From Sideroxydans lithotrophicus (GTDB lineage Bacteria; Pseudomonadota; Gammaproteobacteria; Burkholderiales; Sulfuriferulaceae): a DNA stretch of 5,073 nt. A program made the position numbers and the translations under genes. The DNA is taken from assembly GCA_022736605.1 (NCBI GenBank), contig DZDB01000126.1, positions 1-5,073 of the forward strand. Reading direction: 5' to 3'. Of the stretch, positions 1-5,073 are shown piece after piece. A model generated the notes under the pieces. The model was not told the origin of the DNA. It saw only the letters and a program-made list of their open reading frames with translations, and ran no database searches. The stretch's first letter is position 1, and each line of letters begins with the position of its first letter.

Positions 1-1
1 G

Positions 2-133
2 CTATCGGCGGTAAAGCAGGCCGACCGGGTGTACGTATTCGACGGCGGCGAGATCATCGAGCACGGCGTGCATGCCGAGCTGATTCAAAACGACGGGTTG
101 TATGCCCGACTGTACGGTAGCCTGCAACACTGA
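2..133 (+). CDS. ABC exporter ATP-binding subunit, C-terminal end only (5' truncated by window)
   Basis: Frame 2 is open from the window edge to a TGA at 131-133 and encodes 43 residues. The text (LSAVKQADRVYVFDGGEIIEHG, then HAELIQNDGLYARLY) matches the end of the nucleotide-binding domain of MsbA-type ABC exporters. In that family LS(A/T)V directly follows the H-switch His-Arg, here just outside the window. The following strand (VYVFDGGEIIEHG) and the HxELI...G.YARLY helix are standard for fused membrane/ATPase half-transporters. The protein would use ATP hydrolysis to export a lipid, peptide or drug across the inner membrane. The substrate cannot be told from this piece, and the membrane domain is not visible. 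It ends 16 bases before the kinase start, so co-transcription is plausible. Family call is strong; subfamily (MsbA-like, HlyB-like or other) is uncertain. Confidence 0.9.
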   Translation, partial: LSAVKQADRVYVFDGGEIIEHGVHAELIQNDGLYARLYGSLQH

Positions 134-138
134 CGCGC

Positions 139-143
139 AGGAG
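139..143 (+). promoter_or_regulatory. Ribosome binding site deciding the kinase start
   Basis: AGGAG lies six bases before the ATG at 150. It supports that ATG over an in-frame ATG at 102, which lies inside the ABC gene, has no comparable site and would add 16 polar residues before the first membrane segment. Confidence 0.8.
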
Positions 144-149
144 AACATC

Positions 150-1490
150 ATGAAATCGCCTCCCCTAAAGATAGCGCTGATTTACCTGATTTTTTCAATT
201 GCCTGGATTCTGTTCTCTGACCGCGTGCTGATGTTGATGGTCACTGACATGCAGCACCTTGCGGATTGGCAAACGATCAAGGGCATCGTGTTCGTACTGA
301 TCACTGCCGTGCTGATTTTCTGGCTGCTGCAGCGCGAACTGGCCGCCACGCGCTACGCCAACGCGACGCTGCAGCTTCAGGAAAAACGCCTGCGCAAGAT
401 TACCGATACGATTTCGGTCGCAGTGTTCATCCACCGGGGTGGCCGTCTGCGCTACGTCAATCCACAGGCCGTCGCCTACAGCGGTTACAGCGAAGCGGCG
501 CTGCTGAACATGGATTTATGGGATCTGGTACACCCGGATTATCGCGCCATGGTGATGGATCGCTCGCAGGCGCGGCTGTACGACCCCGGTGGCCGGGCGC
601 GCTACGAGCTTAAAATGATTACCCGCCCGGGCGAAGCACGCTGGCTGGAAGTCACCGCCGACACCATTGATTTTGAAGGCGAACCCGCAGGTTTGGCAAC
701 GGCTTACGACATTACCGAGCGCAAACGCGCCGAAACCGCGCTGCGTCAGCTCAACGAAGAACTCGAAGCACGGGTGGCACATCGCACTGCCGATTTGCAG
801 GCCACCAATCAGGAGCTGGAGGCGTTCAGCTATTCGGTATCGCATGACCTGCGCGCGCCGCTGCGGGCGATTCAGGGCTTCACCCAGGCGCTGCTGGAGG
901 ATAACGCCGACCAGCTCGATGCCAGCGGTCGCGACTTTGCCGAGCGCATTCACGCCGCCGCCAACCGGCTCGATGGGCTGATCCAGGATCTGCTTGCCTA
1001 CAGTCGTTTGAGCCGGGGTGAAATCCGCCTCAAGCCGGTCAAACTCGACAGTGTGCTGGCCGAGGCGCTCGCACAGCACGACACCGAGATCACCGACACG
1101 GCTGCCAAAATCGATGTGGCGTCGCCCTTGCCCGAGGTCATTGGCCACCACGCCACGCTGGTGCAGGTGGTGTCCAACCTGTTGTCCAACGCGCTCAAGT
1201 TTGTGCCGCCCGGCGTTGTACCGCAGATACGCATCCAGGCTGAAGCCAGCCCGGATCACGTCAAGCTGATGATCGCCGACAACGGCATCGGTATTGATCC
1301 TGCCCATCAGCAGCGTATATTCCACGTATTCGAACGCCTGCATGGCATCGAGACCTATCCCGGTACAGGAATTGGTCTGGCCATCGTTAATAAAGGCGTG
1401 ATGCGACTGGGCGGCGAGGTCGGTGTTCGCTCGGCGCTGGGTCACGGCAGCGAATTCTGGATCGAATTGCCGATCAAGGGGAGAGCATAA
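150..1490 (+). CDS. Membrane-bound PAS sensor histidine kinase
   Basis: A 446-residue kinase. Two hydrophobic segments (about residues 7-23 and 43-62) flank a short, probably periplasmic loop of about 19 residues, so sensing is likely membrane-near or cytoplasmic. A PAS domain (about 78-190) ends in the typical DITERKRAE, and a coiled-coil linker (191-225) follows. The HisKA box FSYSVSHDLRAPLR carries the phosphoacceptor H232. The ATPase domain shows an N box (NLLSNALKF, 343-351), G1 (DNGIGI, 377-382), F box (IFHVFERLH, 390-398) and G2 (GTGIGL, 405-410) with a short ATP lid, as in phytochrome-related kinases. All catalytic motifs are intact, so it should autophosphorylate. It lacks phytochrome GAF/PHY domains, and no PAS ligand can be inferred. 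Its stop directly abuts the ATG of the receiver gene, and a second receiver protein follows; both are likely phosphorylation partners. Start chosen from the AGGAG at 139-143. Confidence 0.93.
   Translation: MKSPPLKIALIYLIFSIAWILFSDRVLMLMVTDMQHLADWQTIKGIVFVLITAVLIFWLLQRELAATRYANATLQLQEKRLRKITDTISVAVFIHRGGRLRYVNPQAVAYSGYSEAALLNMDLWDLVHPDYRAMVMDRSQARLYDPGGRARYELKMITRPGEARWLEVTADTIDFEGEPAGLATAYDITERKRAETALRQLNEELEARVAHRTADLQATNQELEAFSYSVSHDLRAPLRAIQGFTQALLEDNADQLDASGRDFAERIHAAANRLDGLIQDLLAYSRLSRGEIRLKPVKLDSVLAEALAQHDTEITDTAAKIDVASPLPEVIGHHATLVQVVSNLLSNALKFVPPGVVPQIRIQAEASPDHVKLMIADNGIGIDPAHQQRIFHVFERLHGIETYPGTGIGLAIVNKGVMRLGGEVGVRSALGHGSEFWIELPIKGRA
1476..1483 (+). promoter_or_regulatory. Ribosome binding site of the single-domain receiver, inside the kinase gene
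   Basis: AAGGGGAG lies within the last kinase codons, seven bases before the ATG at 1491, which itself directly follows the kinase TAA. This strong site together with the abutting stop and start suggests coupled and possibly abundant translation of the receiver. Confidence 0.7.
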
Positions 1491-1949
1491 ATGGAAACCA
1501 CACTCGGCACTTTGCTGCTGGTCGAAGACGATCCGAATGACGTGATGCTGTTCCGGCGTGCCAAGGACAAGGCAAAGCTGGCCAACCCGCTTCAAGTCGT
1601 CAGCGACGGCGAGATGGCGATTGCCTATCTGCGTGGAGAAGGACACTACGCAGATCGTGCAGCCTACCCCTTCCCCACCCTGATGCTGCTGGATCTGAAA
1701 CTACCGCGCAAATCCGGTCTGGAAGTGCTGGAATGGCTGCGCCAGGCACAAGGCATCCATCGCTTGCCGGTGGTGGTGATGACGTCCTCCAAGGAAAGCG
1801 CCGATGTTGGCAAAGCCTATGACCTGGGAGCAAATTCCTATTTAGTCAAACCGGTTGCATTTGATACCCTGCTGGCCATGGTTCGCGCGCTGGGCATGTA
1901 CTGGCTGATCCTTAACGAAAACCCGGAATTGCCCAACGAGGACAGTTAA
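1491..1949 (+). CDS. Stand-alone CheY-like response regulator, Rcp1 type
   Basis: A 152-residue protein consisting of one receiver (REC) domain with no DNA-binding or enzymatic output. The acidic pocket is E12/D13/D14 (LLLVEDDPND), the phosphoacceptor D68 (LLDLKLPRKSG), the switch Thr T98 (VVVMTSS) and the conserved Lys K120 (SYLVKPV), so it should be phosphorylatable. The long insert between strands 2 and 3 (about residues 46-62, GEGHYADRAAYPFP) and the C-terminal YWLILNE stretch are typical of the Rcp1 group, whose members usually sit beside phytochrome-like kinases. Its place between the kinase and a REC-containing c-di-GMP protein suggests it takes phosphate from the kinase. It could signal by protein contact, act as a phosphate sink, or pass phosphate onward; the sequence does not tell which. 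Slight 3' spacing of two bases to the next start suggests coupled translation. Confidence 0.93.
   Translation: METTLGTLLLVEDDPNDVMLFRRAKDKAKLANPLQVVSDGEMAIAYLRGEGHYADRAAYPFPTLMLLDLKLPRKSGLEVLEWLRQAQGIHRLPVVVMTSSKESADVGKAYDLGANSYLVKPVAFDTLLAMVRALGMYWLILNENPELPNEDS
1938..1942 (+). promoter_or_regulatory. Ribosome binding site supporting a TTG start
   Basis: GAGGA, within the end of the receiver gene, lies nine bases before the TTG at 1952. The first in-frame ATG downstream is codon 23, which would remove strand 1 and the acidic pocket of the REC domain, so the TTG is the sensible start. Confidence 0.65.
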
Positions 1950-1951
1950 TT

Positions 1952-4069
1952 TTGAACGCCCCTCTCATTCATACCTGCCTGCTGGTCGACGACAACCCGG
2001 ATGACCGCGCACTGGTGATGCGCGCGCTGCTGCACGAATTCCCCGCCATGCAGGTGCGCCACATTAGCGACATGGATGGCTTTGCCGACGCGCTGCAACA
2101 CGCCCACCCAGACCTGATCGTGACCGACTACCACCTTGGCTGGAGCACTGGACTAATCCTGTTACAACACGCCAAGGCAGCCCTGCCGGACTGCCCGGTC
2201 ATCATGTTCACCGGCACCGGCAGCGAAGAAATCGCGGTTGAGGCGATGCAGGCCGGGCTGGATGATTATGTGCTCAAGGCACCGCGTCATTACAGCCTGT
2301 TGCCAACCCGCATCCGTTCAATCCTGGCGCGCCAGCAGCAACAAAAACTATTGCAGACAACCCAGCTTGCCTTGCGGGACAGCGAAGCCAGGCTGCGCGC
2401 GATCATCGATTCGGGCACCGATTACATCGGCATGTTCGGCAAGGACGGCAGCGTCACCTACATCAACCAGGCCGGGCGCACCCTGCTGGAAATCGGACTG
2501 AATGAAGACATTGGCAGTACACGCATCCCCGATTACATGCCGCCCTGGTGTGTGCAAATCATGCTCAATGAGGCGATTCCGCAGGCAGTGCGCAACGGGG
2601 TCTGGAATGGTGAATGCGCGTTGATGCGGCGCGATGGCACAGAAATCCCGGTATCCGCCGTAATCGCCGCACACAAGTCCGCCGACGGCAGCATCGACTT
2701 TTTTTCCGGCATCATGCGCGACATCAGTGAGCGCAAGCGCTATGAAGCGCAGTTGAGCCACCTCGCGACGCACGACGTGCTGACCGGCCTGCCCAACCGG
2801 GCGCTGTTTACGGACCGGCTGGAAGTATCGATGCACGACGCCAAACGCCAGCACCAGCTGGTGGCGGTCATGGCGCTCAACCTCGACCATTTCAAAACCA
2901 TCAACGATTCGCTCGGTCATGAAATTGGCAATGCCTTGTTGCGCGCCGTCGCCGGGCGCCTCGACCAGGTCAAGGGTGACAACAACACGCTGGCGCGCCT
3001 CTCCGGTGATGAGTTTGCACTGGTATGCGGTGGCCTGGCACAGCTCAACGATGCCAGCGAGCTGGCGCAAGCCCTGCTTGGCTGTTTTAAAACCGCCTTC
3101 CACATCGACGGACACGAGCTGTTTCTCACCACCAGCATAGGCATCGCGGTATACCCGTCGGACGACCGCAGCGCCATTGGCCTGCTCAAGAATGCCGCCA
3201 TTGCATTGAACCGCAGCAAGGATCTGGGCGGTGATACCCACCAGTTTTACGATGCGTCGATGAACGCCCAGTCATTGCAGCATCTGATGTTGAGCAATGC
3301 CTTGCACCATGCCCTGGCACGCGATGAATTACAGCTGCATTACCAGCCGCAAATCAATCTGAAATCCGGAGAAATCTGCGGCATGGAGGCGCTGTTGCGC
3401 TGGCACCATCCGCAGCTTGGCAATATCTCACCTGTAGAATTTATCCCGATTGCGGAAAAAACCGGCCTGATCGCTACCATCGGCGAATGGGTGTTGCGCA
3501 CCGCCTGCCAGCAAAGTATGGCCTGGCAACTGGCCGGGCTGGCAGCGCTACCAATCGCGGTCAACCTGTCGGGTCGGCAATTTGCCCAACCGGCGCTCGC
3601 GCAAACCATCACCGATATTTTGGCGCAAACCGGGCTGGCGCCGCATCTGCTGGAGCTGGAAATTACCGAAAGTACACTGATTCAGGATACCCAGGCGTCC
3701 ATCGCCGCGCTCAACGCGCTGACGCAGCTGGGAATTCGCATTTCGATTGATGACTTCGGCACCGGCTATTCCTCACTGAGTTACCTCAAAAGCTTTCCGA
3801 TCAACGCCATCAAGATCGACCAGTCATTCGTGCGTGACATCCACACCGACCCCGACGACGCCGCCATCGTCAGCGCCATCATCGCCATGGCAAAAAGCCT
3901 GGGCATGGAAACCATCGCCGAAGGGGTGGAAACAAACGAGCAGCTGGCGTTCCTGCAACTACGCGAATGCGACAGCATGCAAGGCTTTCTGTTCAGCAAG
4001 CCAGTCAATGGCAACACCTTGAAACAGCTGTTGCAAAGCGGCAAAAATCTGAGCAACGCAACGCCTTGA
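1952..4069 (+). CDS. REC-PAS-GGDEF-EAL protein, probable c-di-GMP phosphodiesterase with degenerate GGDEF
   Basis: A 705-residue cytoplasmic protein. REC (about 6-125) has acidic pocket D13/D14, phosphoacceptor D59, T87 and K109, all intact. PAS (about 145-262) ends in DISERKRYEAQL. GGDEF spans about 265-435 and EAL about 455-695. The EAL domain, which hydrolyses c-di-GMP to pGpG, keeps E479 (MEALLRW), N538 (VNLSGRQF), E570 (ELEITES), D600/D601 (IDDFGTGYSS), K621, E657 (AEGVE) and Q677, so activity is predicted. The GGDEF domain departs from active cyclases: N310 replaces the first metal-binding Asp of DxDxFK, N327 replaces the guanine-contacting Asp, and the signature is SGDEF (351-355). The upstream I-site reads GDNN, not RxxD. 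It probably acts as a GTP-binding or structural regulator of the EAL domain. Phosphorylation by the neighbouring kinase is inferred from gene order. The start is TTG with GAGGA nine bases upstream. The TGA overlaps the next ATG by one base. Confidence 0.93.
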   Translation: MNAPLIHTCLLVDDNPDDRALVMRALLHEFPAMQVRHISDMDGFADALQHAHPDLIVTDYHLGWSTGLILLQHAKAALPDCPVIMFTGTGSEEIAVEAMQAGLDDYVLKAPRHYSLLPTRIRSILARQQQQKLLQTTQLALRDSEARLRAIIDSGTDYIGMFGKDGSVTYINQAGRTLLEIGLNEDIGSTRIPDYMPPWCVQIMLNEAIPQAVRNGVWNGECALMRRDGTEIPVSAVIAAHKSADGSIDFFSGIMRDISERKRYEAQLSHLATHDVLTGLPNRALFTDRLEVSMHDAKRQHQLVAVMALNLDHFKTINDSLGHEIGNALLRAVAGRLDQVKGDNNTLARLSGDEFALVCGGLAQLNDASELAQALLGCFKTAFHIDGHELFLTTSIGIAVYPSDDRSAIGLLKNAAIALNRSKDLGGDTHQFYDASMNAQSLQHLMLSNALHHALARDELQLHYQPQINLKSGEICGMEALLRWHHPQLGNISPVEFIPIAEKTGLIATIGEWVLRTACQQSMAWQLAGLAALPIAVNLSGRQFAQPALAQTITDILAQTGLAPHLLELEITESTLIQDTQASIAALNALTQLGIRISIDDFGTGYSSLSYLKSFPINAIKIDQSFVRDIHTDPDDAAIVSAIIAMAKSLGMETIAEGVETNEQLAFLQLRECDSMQGFLFSKPVNGNTLKQLLQSGKNLSNATP

Positions 4070-4662
4070 TGCTGCCGCATTCCGAAGCCTGTGTGCGCAA
4101 CCAGGCAGCCATCCTGGATCAGCTTGCCCAAATTTTTACGGCACCGGGGCAGCTGCTTGAAATCGGCAGCGGCACTGGCCAGCATGCAGTCTATTTCGGC
4201 GCGCACCTGCCGCATCTGGTCTGGCACACCAGCGACCTGCCTGCGCACCACGCCGGTATTCGCGCCTGGCTGGATCAGGCCGCGCTACCCAATGTGCAGC
4301 CACCCCTGGCGCTCAACGTGGAGAGCACTGATTGGGGGATGGCCGGGCTTGACGGCGTGTTCAGCGCCAATACCCTGCACATCATCGGCTGGCCGCAGGT
4401 GCAGGCATTGTTTGCCGGTGCGGCGCGCGTGTTGCGGCCGGGCGGCAGGCTGGTGGTCTATGGCCCGTTCAACTACAGCGGGCAGTTCACCGCCGCCAGC
4501 AACCGCCAGTTCGATCAGTCGCTGAGGCAGCGCGACCCGGCGTCCGGCATCCGCGATTTTGAAGCCGTCGATACACTGGCGCAGCAACATGGCCTGCACC
4601 TGCTGGCCGACCACGCCATGCCTGCCAACAACCGTCTGCTGCTCTGGAAGCGCGCCGATTAA
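4069..4662 (+). CDS. DUF938 family SAM-dependent methyltransferase
   Basis: A 197-residue class I methyltransferase-like protein, full length for the DUF938 family. The N-terminal SEACVRNQAAIL matches the family start. Motif I is EIGSGTGQHA (31-40), binding S-adenosylmethionine. D56 (TSDL) is the probable acidic residue after strand 2. VFSANTLHIIGW (97-108) is the strand-4 region, VLRPGGRLVVYGPF (121-134) the later core, and MPANNRLL (184-191) the family-typical end. No substrate is established for the family to my knowledge, and none can be read here. The chosen ATG overlaps the TGA of the c-di-GMP gene (TGATG); no clear Shine-Dalgarno precedes it, which points to translational coupling. The frame is open further upstream to an ATG at 3967, but that would add 34 non-family residues overlapping the EAL gene. 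A role in the signalling pathway is possible but only suggested by position. Confidence 0.9.
   Translation: MLPHSEACVRNQAAILDQLAQIFTAPGQLLEIGSGTGQHAVYFGAHLPHLVWHTSDLPAHHAGIRAWLDQAALPNVQPPLALNVESTDWGMAGLDGVFSANTLHIIGWPQVQALFAGAARVLRPGGRLVVYGPFNYSGQFTAASNRQFDQSLRQRDPASGIRDFEAVDTLAQQHGLHLLADHAMPANNRLLLWKRAD
4615..4628 (+). repeat. 14-base direct repeat, copy 1 (inside methyltransferase gene)
   Basis: GCCATGCCTGCCAA occurs here, encoding part of the family motif AMPANN, and again at 4688-4701, 73 bases downstream. The match is exact, and the flanking bases differ. Confidence 0.6.
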
Positions 4663-4687
4663 AGCGCATTGGCGATGCTATATTGAA

Positions 4688-4701
4688 GCCATGCCTGCCA
4701 A
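4688..4701 (+). repeat. 14-base direct repeat, copy 2 (spans the adaptor start codon)
   Basis: This is the second exact copy of GCCATGCCTGCCAA. It contains the ATG of the adaptor gene, so both copies read MPA in their own frames. It may be chance or a small local duplication. Confidence 0.6.
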
Positions 4702-5073
4702 GTCCACCCTGTTTTTTACCACCGCTGCGCTGCTGCTGAGCGCCTGCCAGCCGCGCACCCCGCCGCCGTTTCAGGGCTATGCCGAAGGCGAACCGGTACG
4801 CGTCGCCGCACAGCAATCCGGCCTGCTGACGTCACTGACGGTGCAACGTGGTGACACGGTACAGGCGGGCGCGACGCTGTTCAGCCTGGAACACGCACAG
4901 GAAGCAGCTGCAGTCGCGCAGGCTGCCGCCCAGTTGCAGCAGGCCCAGGCACAGGCGGCCAATCTGGCAAGCGGTCGACGCGCGCCAGAAATCGCCGTCA
5001 TCGACGCACAGATTGCCAGCGCGCGCGCCCGCCAGCAGTTGTCACAGGCGCAACTGGCACGCCAGCAGGCATT
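4691..5073 (+). CDS. HlyD/YbhG-like periplasmic adaptor lipoprotein, N-terminal part (3' truncated by window)
   Basis: Open to the window end, 127 residues visible. The first 19 residues form a lipoprotein signal: a short n-region with one Lys, a hydrophobic stretch (LFFTTAALLL) and the lipobox LSAC with C19 as the lipidated Cys. A Pro-rich linker follows (PRTPPP). GYAEGEPVRVAAQQSGLLTSLTVQRGDTVQAGATLFSLE (in pieces, 29-67) is the first half of the biotinyl-lipoyl-like hairpin of membrane fusion proteins. An Ala/Gln-rich helix (68-127) starts the alpha-hairpin, with GRRAPEIAVIDAQIASARA as in YbhG-type adaptors. Such proteins bridge an inner-membrane transporter to an outer-membrane channel; ABC partner genes often follow. 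Q20 after the Cys gives no inner-membrane-retention Asp. The Shine-Dalgarno is poor (GAAG only two bases before ATG), but there is no in-frame start upstream. The 28-base gap to the methyltransferase holds no clear terminator, so co-transcription is possible. Confidence 0.88.
   Translation, partial: MPAKSTLFFTTAALLLSACQPRTPPPFQGYAEGEPVRVAAQQSGLLTSLTVQRGDTVQAGATLFSLEHAQEAAAVAQAAAQLQQAQAQAANLASGRRAPEIAVIDAQIASARARQQLSQAQLARQQA

Noticed and set aside
102..149. Upstream ATG extension of the kinase by 16 residues
   Set aside because: It would overlap the ABC gene, has no comparable ribosome site, and the AGGAG at 139-143 is well placed for the ATG at 150.
516..1646. Long antisense open frame of 376 codons opposite the kinase gene
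   Set aside because: It is opposite a kinase with every motif intact, shows no recognisable domain, and is the kind of open antisense frame expected from GC-rich codon bias.
2348..3241. Antisense open frame of 297 codons opposite the PAS-GGDEF region
   Set aside because: The + strand encodes clear PAS and GGDEF domains here; the reverse translation has no recognisable motif.
3967..4068. Upstream ATG extension of the methyltransferase by 34 residues
   Set aside because: It lies within the EAL-coding region, and the added residues do not resemble the DUF938 N-terminus, which begins naturally at 4069.
4666..4678. Short inverted repeat GCAT/ATGC in the gap before the adaptor gene, considered as a terminator
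   Set aside because: The stem is only four base pairs and no T-run follows.
4656..4690. Possible promoter before the adaptor gene (TATATT at 4679-4684)
   Set aside because: No -35 element resembling TTGACA lies at 16-18 bases spacing, and the -10-like site is only six bases from the ATG, leaving almost no leader.

Overview
The window is a densely coding stretch, all on the + strand, from a Gram-negative bacterium. It has high GC by eye, a periplasmic adaptor lipoprotein and proteobacterial-style signalling proteins. The protein styles (FSYSVSHDLRAPLR-type kinase, REC-PAS-GGDEF-EAL protein, DUF938 methyltransferase) suggest a betaproteobacterium, possibly of the Nitrosomonadales/Gallionellaceae kind. 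That placement is inference and no species is claimed.

Layout: (1) bases 2-133 are the last 43 codons of an ABC exporter ATPase whose body lies upstream. (2) 150-1490 encodes a membrane-bound PAS sensor histidine kinase. (3) 1491-1949 encodes a stand-alone Rcp1-like CheY-type receiver. (4) 1952-4069 encodes a REC-PAS-GGDEF-EAL protein, started by TTG. (5) 4069-4662 encodes a DUF938 SAM-dependent methyltransferase. (6) 4691 to the window end is the start of a YbhG/HlyD-like periplasmic adaptor with a lipoprotein signal. The gaps are 16, 0 and 2 bases, then a 1-base overlap, then 28 bases. I see no convincing promoter, terminator, RNA gene, mobile element or CRISPR in any of them, so the run looks like one transcription unit or several read-through units.

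The coherent core is genes 2-4. A membrane kinase can phosphorylate two receivers: a single-domain one with no output domain, and one fused to c-di-GMP domains. In the fused protein the EAL domain keeps the catalytic and metal-binding residues I can place. Its GGDEF domain has lost a metal ligand (D to N), a guanine-contacting Asp (D to N) and the first Gly of the signature (SGDEF), and it has no I-site. The most likely output is therefore phosphorylation- and PAS-tuned c-di-GMP breakdown, with the GGDEF acting as a regulatory rather than synthetic domain. The methyltransferase is probably translationally coupled to this gene, but its substrate is unknown. The flanking ABC exporter and adaptor are transport genes whose functional link to the signalling core is unproven.

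I found no wholly new type of system. The points most worth following are the degenerate GGDEF, the one-kinase/two-receiver arrangement and the coupled DUF938 gene.
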